From: CAXXOK01 sp035399245
GTDB lineage: Bacteria; Bacillota; Clostridia; Christensenellales; Aristaeellaceae
DNA length: 8,231 bases
Direction: 5' to 3'
NCBI GenBank assembly: GCA_035399245.1
Contig: DAOPIR010000131.1
Location: forward strand, 1 to 8,231
Both the position numbers and the translations under genes were made by a program. Below are positions 1 to 6,617 of this stretch, one piece after another. The first letter of the stretch is position 1; every line of letters starts with the position of its first letter. The notes below the pieces were generated by a model that saw only the letters and a program-made list of their open reading frames with translations, did not search any database and was not told the DNA's origin.

Positions 1-121
1 GCTGACAGCCCAGCCGTCCTGATCGTTGAGATCATACTGCATCGAATATAGCACCTACAACTGGGACCAGTATTATGCGATGCAGTATGATCTCAACGAT
101 CAGGACGGCTGGGCTGTCAGC
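1..121. repeat. Exact 44-bp inverted repeat (arms 1-44 and 78-121, 33-base spacer)
   Basis: Bases 1-44 are a perfect reverse complement of bases 78-121, separated by 33 bases, and the match stops exactly at the spacer on both sides. The right arm reads naturally as part of the downstream coding frame (encoding MQYDLNDQDGWAVS). The left arm, read in that same frame, has an in-frame TGA at 20-22. A perfect hairpin at the very edge of a sequence is typical of a fold-back chimera at a contig end. A genuine hairpin within the gene is less likely because it would break the reading frame. Confidence 0.9.
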
Positions 122-1336
122 TACATCAGCATTGTTGCTTCCGTTGAGGAAGTAGCCACCTATCGCTCCGAGCTTGCCACACTTACGGAATATGCGCAGG
201 AATCCGGCAAGGATGCGCTGGACGAGCTTGTGATTGACGGCATTACCTTCCAGGGCATTGTATACGGCGATTATTGGATTTATGGCGAATACACGGCCCG
301 TGTTCCCGAGGCGTCGATCACGCTGACGCTTACCATCTCCGAGCCTGAAGATATTGCGGATGTTTTGCCCGATATTCTTGCTTCCATCCGCTTCACCTTC
401 CCCATTCCCGATCCGCCGTATACTGATCCGCCGCTGCCGGAAGATGGTATCGCTTATGTACCAGCTCCTACCGCTGTCACCGTAGGCGGCTATGAACTCA
501 GCGCCGCATGGCTGCCGACTTCGGCTCCTATCATTGCTAAGGATACATATAATACCGGTATTGCCTGTATTGACGACCTGGTCTATATTCTGGACGATAC
601 GACGCTCTATTCCTGCAAAATCGAGAATAGCGCGCTCGTATCTGCGGCAGAACCTATGAAGCTGGATCAAAGCTACTGCTTTATGTGCTCCGACGTGTAC
701 GGATCGCTGTATCTTACAGACGGCTTCTATTCCGGCCTCACCCTGCTTGAGGGCGATACGAATACCTTTACGATGGATGGATATCTTGCCATGCATCCGG
801 ACGGCGGATGGGGACTTACCTTCTGGTCGTCCTACGATGTATCCAAAGCCACCTTCACATCGGACGGTATCGCGGTCAAGCCCTGGTTTTTGACCAATCT
901 GTCCGACGATGCCCGCCAGGGTCGTTTCAGCTCGATTGGAACCATCGCCGTTACCCAAGACGCGGTCTTTGTTGCCGGAACAGATGCCACAACCGATTAT
1001 GCCACCCGTATCGCCATGTATGATTTTGACGGAAACGAGCTTGCGGTTTATGGAAGTACCGATTGGCTGAATGATTCCGCCATTGGCTCGGTATCCGCCA
1101 TGATACAAACGCCAAACGGCATTCTGGTGCAGGACGCCTTCTATGGAAGTCTCATCCTGTTTGCGCTGGACGGCACTTATCTGGGAAGCGTAGCATGCGA
1201 TGATCTGCTGGGAACACAATACTGTCGTCCGCTGGCAATGGCCGCAACGCCGGACGGTGCGCTGTTGCTCGTTGCACAGGAGCGCGAAGATCAGTCCGCT
1301 ACCGAACTGCTTGTATTTGAAGTTACAGGATTTTAG
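26..1336 (+). CDS. Probable exported protein with beta-propeller-like C-terminal half, 5' end missing
   Basis: I do not recognise the family. The frame is open from 23 and formally starts at TTG 26, but that codon lies in the left arm of the edge hairpin. Trustworthy coding sequence begins around base 44 (EYSTYNWDQYY), so the true start and any signal peptide or lipobox are missing. Residues ~8-126 form an alpha/beta-looking domain ending in DILASIRFTF. A proline-rich linker follows (~127-140, PIPDPPYTDPPLPEDG). Residues ~155-436 contain repeated beta-strand segments, each with a glycine/aspartate turn (GIACIDDLVYIL, GSLYLTDGFYSG, GTIAVTQDAVFVAG, AMIQTPNGILVQD, AMAATPDGALLLV), resembling NHL- or WD40-like propeller blades. 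The acidic, Tyr/Thr/Ser-rich composition and the linker suggest a secreted or lipid-anchored protein; this is inference. It stops 2 bases before ade, so the two are probably co-transcribed. Existence as a gene is secure; function is unknown. Confidence 0.8.
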   Translation: MRSYCIEYSTYNWDQYYAMQYDLNDQDGWAVSYISIVASVEEVATYRSELATLTEYAQESGKDALDELVIDGITFQGIVYGDYWIYGEYTARVPEASITLTLTISEPEDIADVLPDILASIRFTFPIPDPPYTDPPLPEDGIAYVPAPTAVTVGGYELSAAWLPTSAPIIAKDTYNTGIACIDDLVYILDDTTLYSCKIENSALVSAAEPMKLDQSYCFMCSDVYGSLYLTDGFYSGLTLLEGDTNTFTMDGYLAMHPDGGWGLTFWSSYDVSKATFTSDGIAVKPWFLTNLSDDARQGRFSSIGTIAVTQDAVFVAGTDATTDYATRIAMYDFDGNELAVYGSTDWLNDSAIGSVSAMIQTPNGILVQDAFYGSLILFALDGTYLGSVACDDLLGTQYCRPLAMAATPDGALLLVAQEREDQSATELLVFEVTGF

Positions 1337-1338
1337 AA

Positions 1339-3036
1339 ATGATCAAAAAACACATGGAACTGGAACCGCTCATTCAAACCGCGGCAGGCCGCCGCGAACC
1401 CGATCTGGTATTTAAAAACGCTCAAGTTATCAACAACTTCACACAGGAGGTTCTTCGCGCGGATGTTGCCGTATGCGGCGATATGATCGCGGGCGTCGGG
1501 CAATACAGCGCAAAGCATGAAATCGATTGTACAAAGTTGTACCTGTGCCCCGGCTTTTTGGATGCGCATTGCCATATCGAAAGCTCAATGACCATACCCG
1601 CGGAGTTTTCACGTGCGGTGCTGCCGTCAGGTACCACTGCCGTGATTGCCGATCCGCATGAAATCGTAAACGTGTGCGGCGCAAAAGGGCTGCAATATAT
1701 GCTTGACGCGGCCGAACAGGCAATTTGCGATATCTTCTACATGCTTCCCTCCTGTGTACCCGCCACAGCGTTTGAAACCTCCGGCACAGTATTTACACCG
1801 GAGGACATGAAACCGTTTCTTGGCCATCCTCGTGTGCTTGGCCTTGCCGAGGTGATGAGCTTCCCCGATGTCGTTGCCGCCGATCCGGCTATGATGGAAA
1901 AAATCAAACTGTTTGCAGGCTATATGATCGACGGGCACGCCCCGGGCTTATCCGGCAACGCATTGCAGGCCTACGCCGCTGCCGGTATCGCTACGGATCA
2001 CGAAGCGACCACGTTTGACGAGGTTCTGGAAAAAGCGCGGGCGGGTCTCGCCGTATTAATCCGCGAGGGCAGCGCGGCACACAATCTGCAGGCCATTGTC
2101 GAAGGCATTGTGAAAAACCATATTCCCACGCGTCGCTTCCTGTTTTGCACAGATGACAAGCATTTGGACGATATTCGCCGTGACGGACATATTGTCCATA
2201 ACATCCGTATGGCCATCCGGTTAGGTATCCCGCCGATCGAAGCAATCTCCATGGCCACGCTGAATACGGCGGAATACTACGGCCTGCGGAATCGCGGTGC
2301 AATCGCTGCCGGCCGGCTGGCCGATATCGTGCTTGTTTCCGATTTACAGGCCATGCAGGTGGAAGCCGTGTATAAAGGCGGCCTTCCGGCCGATACGCTG
2401 CTTACGCAGCCGACTGCCGACGTACCCGTTCCTTCCGATATTCTTCATTCCGTGCTCCTGAAGCCCGTTACCAAATGCGACCTTGCGCTTGGCGTCAGTA
2501 ACCTGACTGATGCCATCGAGATGATCCCTTCCCAAATTCTTACCAATCACCTACGGGAAGAAGTACCGGTTGAGAATGGGTATTTCCAGCCCAATGACGT
2601 TTATGCCAAGCTGTGTGTGCTGGAGAGGCACGGTAAAAACGGAAATGTTGCCATCGCCCCGCTGAAGGGGTACGGCATACAGGGCGGCGCTGTAGCCACA
2701 TCCGTTGCACATGACAGCCATAACATTATTGCGGCCGGCGATAATGATGCCGATATCACGCTCGCCATCAACCACATTCGGGACATCGGCGGCGGATATA
2801 CCGTGGTTCAAAGCGGACAGGTTATCGGCTCGCTTCCGCTGCAAGCTGCTGGGCTGATGAGCACTGCCCCCCATGCCGAAGTGGAGCGCAGTACACAGCT
2901 TATATTGGAAAAGGCCAAGGCGCTGCACATCGCCGAGGGCATTGATCCGTTCATCAGCCTCTCCTTTATGGCGCTGCCCGTCATTCCCACCTTGCGGCTT
3001 ACCGACCAAGGATTGATCGATCTTTTCTCGTCTTGA
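1339..3036 (+). CDS. ade: Adenine deaminase (Ade/AdeC, amidohydrolase superfamily)
   Basis: Catalyses adenine + H2O to hypoxanthine + NH3 in cytosolic purine salvage. The 565-residue length is normal for the family (about 550-600). The metal-binding barrel is clear: GFLDAHCHIESSM with H77 and H79, E171 in GLAEVM, H200 in DGHAPG, H221 in TDHEATT, and D272/D273 in FCTDDKH. The barrel ends near residue 350 after GRLADIVLV, the usual return to the N-terminal beta-sandwich. The C-terminal domain typical of Ade carries SVAHDSHN at 455-462. The long C-terminal domain and HIESS motif favour Ade over dihydroorotase or imidazolonepropionase. The ATG at 1339 is 2 bases after the preceding stop, with AGGA at 1327-1330 as a modest ribosome site, so coupling with the upstream gene is likely. 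A second in-frame ATG at 1354 is a possible alternative. No key residue appears lost. Confidence 0.95.
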   Translation: MIKKHMELEPLIQTAAGRREPDLVFKNAQVINNFTQEVLRADVAVCGDMIAGVGQYSAKHEIDCTKLYLCPGFLDAHCHIESSMTIPAEFSRAVLPSGTTAVIADPHEIVNVCGAKGLQYMLDAAEQAICDIFYMLPSCVPATAFETSGTVFTPEDMKPFLGHPRVLGLAEVMSFPDVVAADPAMMEKIKLFAGYMIDGHAPGLSGNALQAYAAAGIATDHEATTFDEVLEKARAGLAVLIREGSAAHNLQAIVEGIVKNHIPTRRFLFCTDDKHLDDIRRDGHIVHNIRMAIRLGIPPIEAISMATLNTAEYYGLRNRGAIAAGRLADIVLVSDLQAMQVEAVYKGGLPADTLLTQPTADVPVPSDILHSVLLKPVTKCDLALGVSNLTDAIEMIPSQILTNHLREEVPVENGYFQPNDVYAKLCVLERHGKNGNVAIAPLKGYGIQGGAVATSVAHDSHNIIAAGDNDADITLAINHIRDIGGGYTVVQSGQVIGSLPLQAAGLMSTAPHAEVERSTQLILEKAKALHIAEGIDPFISLSFMALPVIPTLRLTDQGLIDLFSS

Positions 3037-3056
3037 ATTTTCATTGTCTTCTTGGG

Positions 3057-3085
3057 GCTGCCGCTATCGCGGCAGCTTTTGCTTT
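3057..3085 (+). terminator. Intrinsic terminator after ade
   Basis: A perfect 8-bp GC-rich stem, GCTGCCGC (3057-3064) and GCGGCAGC (3069-3076), has a 4-base TATC loop and is followed by TTTTGCTTT. It lies 20 bases past the ade stop codon and ends the first transcription unit. Confidence 0.88.
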
Positions 3086-3184
3086 GCAGCGGGGCAGAGC
3101 GTGCTTTCGATCAGGCAGTATGTTCCTTTTATGGGCTTGTTTTGAAAACAATACCAAAACGCACAAATTACGAGCAGAATCCGC

Positions 3185-3213
3185 TTTACAGCATAAAGTG
3201 AAAATGCTACAAT
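3185..3213 (+). promoter_or_regulatory. Promoter P1 of the ridA-nfnAB operon
   Basis: The -35 box TTTACA (3185-3190) and -10 box TACAAT (3208-3213) each match the sigma-A consensus at five of six positions. The spacer is 17 bp, and TGC just before the -10 box makes it an extended -10. Transcription would start near 3220, giving a leader of about 75 bases before ridA. Predicted by eye only. Confidence 0.65.
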
Positions 3214-3220
3214 TAATTTC

Positions 3221-3238
3221 GCGTTAATTTATTAACAA
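3221..3238 (+). promoter_or_regulatory. Candidate Rex operator (redox-sensing repressor site)
   Basis: The sequence GCGTTAA-TTTA-TTAACAA matches the known clostridial Rex consensus TTGTTAANNNNTTAACAA at 12 of 14 defined positions, with a complete right half-site. It contains a perfect palindrome, GTTAAT-TT-ATTAAC, at 3223-3236. It covers the predicted P1 start point and contains the P2 -35 box (3232-3237), which is where a repressor would block both promoters. Rex releases DNA when the NADH/NAD+ ratio rises. No rex gene is present in the window, so the assignment rests on sequence match, position and the redox role of nfnAB. Confidence 0.55.
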
Positions 3239-3261
3239 TTCTGATGAAACATTAGTATATT
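3232..3261 (+). promoter_or_regulatory. Promoter P2 of the ridA-nfnAB operon
   Basis: TTAACA (3232-3237) and TATATT (3256-3261) each match the consensus at five of six positions, with an 18-bp spacer. The -35 box lies inside the candidate Rex operator. It would give a leader of about 27 bases containing the ribosome site AAAGGAAG just before ridA. This region is AT-rich, so a chance match is possible. Confidence 0.45.
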
Positions 3262-3294
3262 AAATCTTCAAGATAGGAAAGGAAGCTCACGTTT

Positions 3295-3669
3295 ATGAAA
3301 CAAATCGTACATACCGAACTGGCACCCAAAGCCATTGGCCCCTATTCCCAGGCTGTCGCTACCGATACTATGGTGTTTACCTCCGGTCAGATGGGGATCG
3401 ATATGCAAACCAGCAAACTGGCATCCGGCGTAGAAGCGCAAGCCAAATGTGCCATGCAGAATTTGGGTGAAATTTTGAAGACGCAAGGCCTTGGTTATCA
3501 GAGCATCCTGAAAACCACCATTTTTCTTGCCGATATGCGTGATTTTTCTGCCGTAAATGCAGTATATCAAAGCTTTTTTGTTGGCGATTATCCGGCACGC
3601 AGTTGCGTACAGGTCGCCGCCTTACCCATGGGAGCGTCTGTAGAAATTGAATGTATTGCCATTCGGTAA
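3295..3669 (+). CDS. ridA: RidA family reactive intermediate/imine deaminase
   Basis: RidA (YjgF/YER057c/UK114) proteins are small cytosolic trimers. They hydrolyse 2-aminoacrylate and related enamines/imines released by PLP enzymes such as serine/threonine dehydratase, yielding a keto acid and ammonia. The 124 residues match the usual length. Family signatures are IGPYSQAV with Y17, FTSGQMG at 28-34, PARSCVQVAALP with R102, and VEIECIAI with E117. Y17, R102 and E117 correspond to the active-site Tyr, Arg and Glu of the deaminating RidA subfamily, so activity is expected. The start is supported by AAAGGAAG at 3278-3285. It is the first gene of an operon and its stop is 15 bp before nfnA. Its physiological substrate here is not evident; the neighbours are redox rather than amino-acid genes. 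Confidence 0.93.
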   Translation: MKQIVHTELAPKAIGPYSQAVATDTMVFTSGQMGIDMQTSKLASGVEAQAKCAMQNLGEILKTQGLGYQSILKTTIFLADMRDFSAVNAVYQSFFVGDYPARSCVQVAALPMGASVEIECIAIR

Positions 3670-3684
3670 GGAAAGGATATCGCT

Positions 3685-4527
3685 ATGTTTAAGATTCTCA
3701 ACAAGAAAATGCTCAACCCAACTGTTGCACAGATCACCGTTGACGCCCCGCTGATTGCAAAAAAAGCGCAGGCCGGCCAGTTTATCATTCTGCGTTCCAA
3801 GGCAGACAGCGAGCGAATTCCGCTGACCGTTGCAGGATACGACCGCGAGGGCGGTACCATTACTTTGATTTTCCAGATTGTCGGCGCCGGAACTGCGGAG
3901 CTGAACTCGCTTGAAAAGGACGACGAAATTCATGATTGTGTCGGCCCGTTGGGCGAGCCCACACATACCGAGGGCCTGCGCAAGGTTTGCGTTGTCGGCG
4001 GCGGCGTTGGCTGCGCTATCGCGTTGCCGGTAGCACGTAAACTGCATGAGCAGGGCGCTGTCGTGCACAGTATAATCGGCTTCCGTACTAAGGATTTGGT
4101 CATTTTGGAGAACGAGTTTAAGGCTGTAAGCGAGGAAACCCGCATTATGACCGATGACGGCAGTCATGGCGAAAAGGGGTTGGTGACTACAGCTCTGGAA
4201 AGCCTGATTACCGCCGGAAATGATTATGACGAAGTAATCGCCATCGGGCCGCTGATCATGATGAAGTTCGTCTGTATCCTGACAAAGAAATATAATGTAA
4301 AAACCATCGTCAGCATGAACCCCATTATGGTGGACGGCACCGGTATGTGCGGCGGCTGCCGCCTGACTGTCGGCGGCGAAACTAAATTTGCTTGCGTGGA
4401 TGGCCCTGATTTTGACGGTCATCTGGTTGATTTTGATGAAGCCATCAGCCGCAGCAAAATGTATGCTGATTTTGAGCAGCACGCCCGGGACAAAGCCTGC
4501 AAGTTGTTCTCCAAGGAGGTACAGTAA
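3685..4527 (+). CDS. nfnA: NfnA: NADH-binding subunit of electron-bifurcating NADH-dependent ferredoxin:NADP+ oxidoreductase
   Basis: This is the small subunit of the cytosolic NfnAB complex. The complex reversibly couples NADH and reduced ferredoxin oxidation to reduction of two NADP+. NfnA carries an FAD, the NAD(H) site and a [2Fe-2S] cluster. Seen in the 280 residues: an FAD-binding beta-barrel with RIPLT at 44-48; the nucleotide-binding turn VGGGVGCAIALP at ~104-115; and a C-terminal cluster motif with D217, C222, C225 and C237 (VDGTGMCGGC ... FAC). The Asp-plus-three-Cys set is the one known for NfnA and distinguishes it from PyrK-type dihydroorotate dehydrogenase subunits, which use four cysteines. 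AAAGGA at 3672-3677 lies 7 bases before the ATG. It follows ridA by 15 bp and is 1 bp from nfnB. Databases may label it sulfide dehydrogenase subunit beta or FAD/NAD-binding protein. Confidence 0.93.
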   Translation: MFKILNKKMLNPTVAQITVDAPLIAKKAQAGQFIILRSKADSERIPLTVAGYDREGGTITLIFQIVGAGTAELNSLEKDDEIHDCVGPLGEPTHTEGLRKVCVVGGGVGCAIALPVARKLHEQGAVVHSIIGFRTKDLVILENEFKAVSEETRIMTDDGSHGEKGLVTTALESLITAGNDYDEVIAIGPLIMMKFVCILTKKYNVKTIVSMNPIMVDGTGMCGGCRLTVGGETKFACVDGPDFDGHLVDFDEAISRSKMYADFEQHARDKACKLFSKEVQ

Positions 4528-4531
4528 TATG
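4513..4531 (+). promoter_or_regulatory. Shine-Dalgarno site that fixes the nfnB start
   Basis: A full-strength AAGGAGGT (4513-4520) lies inside the last codons of nfnA. GGAGG ends 9 bases before the ATG at 4529. The nfnB frame is open further upstream, but this site and the 1-bp gap after the nfnA TAA make 4529 the start. Confidence 0.9.
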
Positions 4532-5923
4532 CCCGACAGAAACATGAGCCTGACCCAAACCCCCATGCCCACACAGGATCCAAACGTTCGCAATAAGAAT
4601 TTCAACGAAGTCGCGCTGGGCTACACCAAAGAAATGGCAATCAACGAAGCCAAACGCTGCCTGGGTTGTAAACATAAGCCCTGTGTATCACAATGCCCCG
4701 TGCAGATCGATATTCCCGCCTTTATCCAAAAGGTTGCACAGGATGATATGGAGGGAGCGTATGCAATCCTGAGCGCCGATACTTCCCTGCCTGCCGTATG
4801 CGGCCGTGTATGCCCGCAGGAAACGCAGTGCGAGCAGATGTGCGTACGCAAAAAGAAGGGCGACAGCGTAGGCATCGGCCGCTTGGAACGCTTTGTGGCG
4901 GACTGGCATCGTGAGCACAGCAGCGAACTGCCGCAAAAGCCCAAATCCAACGGACACAAGGTCGCGGTTGTAGGTGCCGGTCCTTCCGGCCTGACCTGTG
5001 CGGGCGACCTTGCCAAGCTGGGATATGATACTACTATTTTTGAAGCGCTGCATATGGCCGGCGGCGTATTGGTATATGGCATTCCGGAGTTCCGTCTCCC
5101 CAAGGCCATCGTGCAAACGGAAATTGACAACCTGAAAGCACTGGGTGTCAAAATAGAAACCAACGTAGTGATCGGCAAAACGCTCACAATCGACGAGCTG
5201 TTTGCGCAGGGCTTCGAGGCCGTATTCATCGGCAGCGGCGCTGGCCTGCCCAACTTTATGCATATCCCCGGCGAAAGCCTGAAAGGCGTATATAGCGCCA
5301 ACGAATACCTGACCCGCATTAATCTGATGAAGGCATTTGATCCTGCCAGCCATACGCCCATCCAGAAGAGCAAAGCGGTCGCTGTGGTCGGCGGCGGCAA
5401 CGTAGCCATGGATGCTGCCCGCTGTGCCAAGCGCATGGGCGCCGAGACTGTGTATATTGTCTACCGCCGCGGCCGTGCGGAGCTGCCCGCCAGGCTGGAA
5501 GAGGTGGAGCATGCCGAAGAGGAAGGTATCATCTTCAAGCTGCTCAACAATCCTATTGAGGTATTGGGCAATGATGACGGCTGGGTAACAGGGCTGAAAT
5601 GCATTGAAATGGAACTGGGTGAGCCGGATGCTAGCGGCCGCCGCCGCCCCATTGCCAAGCCGGGCAGCGAGTTTGTGCTGCCGGTAGACACCATGATCAT
5701 GGCGATCGGCACCAGCCCCAATCCCCTGCTGCACAGAACCACCAAGGGACTGGACACCAACAAGTGGGGCTGCCTGATCACCCGCAACGACGATGGCCTC
5801 ACCAGCCGCGACCATGTGTACGCAGGCGGCGATGCTGTTACCGGCGCGGCAACGGTTATCCTCGCCATGGGCGCCGGCAAAAAGGCCGCCGCCGCTATCG
5901 ACAAAGATATCATGGGCAAATAA
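4529..5923 (+). CDS. nfnB: NfnB: NADPH-binding, electron-bifurcating large subunit of NfnAB (GltD-like)
   Basis: This 464-residue subunit holds the bifurcating FAD, two [4Fe-4S] clusters and the NADP(H) site, and exchanges electrons with ferredoxin and NfnA. The N-terminal iron-sulfur domain has C44, C47, C52 and C56 (CLGCKHKPCVSQCP), then C91, C95, C101 and C105 (CGRVCPQETQCEQMC). The first dinucleotide fold is VAVVGAGPSG at 145-154, continued by AGGVLVYGIPEFRLP. The second, for NADPH, is VVGGGNVAMDAAR at ~286-298 with YRRGRAELPAR, whose arginines suit the 2'-phosphate. YAGGD at 431-435 is the usual C-terminal FAD contact. The fold is that of GltD, the small subunit of glutamate synthase, and such genes are often labelled homotetrameric glutamate synthase. 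Its position directly behind nfnA and the absence of a large glutamate synthase subunit favour NfnB. Confidence 0.94.
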   Translation: MPDRNMSLTQTPMPTQDPNVRNKNFNEVALGYTKEMAINEAKRCLGCKHKPCVSQCPVQIDIPAFIQKVAQDDMEGAYAILSADTSLPAVCGRVCPQETQCEQMCVRKKKGDSVGIGRLERFVADWHREHSSELPQKPKSNGHKVAVVGAGPSGLTCAGDLAKLGYDTTIFEALHMAGGVLVYGIPEFRLPKAIVQTEIDNLKALGVKIETNVVIGKTLTIDELFAQGFEAVFIGSGAGLPNFMHIPGESLKGVYSANEYLTRINLMKAFDPASHTPIQKSKAVAVVGGGNVAMDAARCAKRMGAETVYIVYRRGRAELPARLEEVEHAEEEGIIFKLLNNPIEVLGNDDGWVTGLKCIEMELGEPDASGRRRPIAKPGSEFVLPVDTMIMAIGTSPNPLLHRTTKGLDTNKWGCLITRNDDGLTSRDHVYAGGDAVTGAATVILAMGAGKKAAAAIDKDIMGK

Positions 5924-5945
5924 TCCTATTGGGATCATGATTTTG

Positions 5946-5978
5946 AAACGGACGGTTTTCAAGCCGTCCGTTTTATTT
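5946..5978 (+). terminator. Intrinsic terminator after nfnB
   Basis: A 10-bp perfect stem, AAACGGACGG (5946-5955) and CCGTCCGTTT (5964-5973), has an 8-base loop and runs into a TTTTATTT tract. It begins 22 bases after the nfnB stop and ends the ridA-nfnAB operon. Confidence 0.9.
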
Positions 5979-5984
5979 GCCTGT

Positions 5985-6022
5985 TGCAAGGGATAAAACA
6001 AGGGCGGCATTTGTAGCCGCCC
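5985..6022 (-). terminator. Intrinsic terminator for the minus-strand DUF1292 gene
   Basis: On the minus strand GGGCGGC (6022-6016) pairs with GCCGCCC (6008-6002) around a 7-base loop and is followed by TTGTTTTATCC. It lies about 80 bases past the stop of the DUF1292 gene, back to back with the nfnB terminator, as expected between convergent units. The 6023-6101 stretch before it holds no recognisable gene. Confidence 0.75.
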
Positions 6023-6101
6023 GGTTTGATTCGCAATTATTCAATTTTCCACTCTGCATCCCTTGTTCGCAACGAGAAAAGGGTTAAATTCGTCTCGCGG
6101 C

Positions 6102-6488
6102 TTACAGATCGTCCTCGTCGTCGAGATCATCCTCTTCAAACGTCGCCTCCACCACGCGGAGGAGCTGATCAAGCAGATCTTCATCTTCTACGGGCACGAA
6201 ATCCTCCATGTCATCATCGTCTTCCGAAGGCACGACTCTCATTACATAGAGATCCATGGTCACTTCCGTATCGCAGTCCTCGTGCTCGCAGTCACAGTGG
6301 TCATGGTCGCAATCCGTTTGCTGGGCATCGCCCAAGATAACGTACTCATCGCCGTTATAAAAGAAATAGCGGATGACTTCCAGGTGAATGGTATTTCCAT
6401 CTTCGTCGACAACATCAATGAAATCCATTTCTTCCGGGTCGTCTGCGGCCATGCCACCGACATTGAGTTCCTCATCGTTGTTGTACAA
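6102..6488 (-). CDS. DUF1292 (YrzB-like) acidic protein with a Cys/His-rich insert
   Basis: A 128-residue, strongly acidic protein of unknown function. Residues ~22-112 match the DUF1292 pattern as I know it: FIDVVDEDGNTIHLEVIRYFFYNGDEYVIL, a variable insert, then MDLYVMRVVPSED and FVPVEDEDLLDQLLRVVEATF. The insert (60-72) is C60, H62, H64, C65, C67, H69 and C72 in an Asp/Glu background, a plausible metal-binding loop. The C-terminus is nearly all Asp/Glu (EEDDLDDEDDL). Translation starts at TTG 6488-6486: GGGGAG sits 6 bases upstream and no ATG or GTG in frame fits better. In Bacillus and many Clostridia yrzB lies near ruvX or alaS; here it stands alone with its own promoter and terminator. 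Family assignment is fairly sure. Cellular role is unknown. Confidence 0.85.
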   Translation of the reverse strand: MYNNDEELNVGGMAADDPEEMDFIDVVDEDGNTIHLEVIRYFFYNGDEYVILGDAQQTDCDHDHCDCEHEDCDTEVTMDLYVMRVVPSEDDDDMEDFVPVEDEDLLDQLLRVVEATFEEDDLDDEDDL

Positions 6489-6542
6489 TGGAATCTCCCC
6501 GCTTTCCGAGCCATACTGAACCGACTATTCCGGCTCAATATC

Positions 6543-6571
6543 AGTATACATCATCTGTATGAAAAGTACAA
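6543..6571 (-). promoter_or_regulatory. Promoter of the DUF1292 gene
   Basis: On the minus strand TTGTAC (6571-6566) and TATACT (6548-6543) are separated by exactly 17 bp. The -10 box matches the sigma-A consensus at five of six positions and the -35 box at four. The start point would be near 6536, giving a leader of about 48 bases with the GGGGAG ribosome site close to the TTG start. Confidence 0.6.
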
Positions 6572-6617
6572 GTCATCTTCAATTGGCGATCATAATTTTA
6601 CACCCTGCGGCACATAC

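Noticed and set aside
32..1219. Long minus-strand open frame (395 codons) opposite the first gene
   Set aside because: It lies entirely antisense to the first gene, has no family motif, and ends in the artefactual hairpin. The plus frame shows ordered protein-like repeats and joins ade.
3137..3151. Perfect palindrome TTGTTTT-G-AAAACAA upstream of ridA, considered as a second Rex site
   Set aside because: The half-site spacing is too short for the Rex consensus (5 rather than 8 bases between TTGTT and AACAA), and it is simple A/T-run sequence lying well upstream of the promoters. It may be chance.
4388..4528. Upstream extension of nfnB to an earlier start at 4388
   Set aside because: It would overlap nfnA by 140 bases. 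The perfect AAGGAGGT at 4513-4520 and the normal family N-terminus place the start at 4529.
3622..4605. Minus-strand open frame (327 codons) opposite nfnA
   Set aside because: It is antisense to a fully motif-supported NfnA and spans two gene junctions of the plus-strand operon.
4529..5923. Reading this gene as GltD, the glutamate synthase small subunit
   Set aside because: There is no large (GltB) subunit gene alongside, and it directly follows nfnA, whose product is the partner of NfnB.
4688..6010. Long minus-strand open frame (440 codons) opposite nfnB
   Set aside because: nfnB carries complete, unmistakable cofactor motifs. The antisense frame has none, and runs through both convergent terminators.
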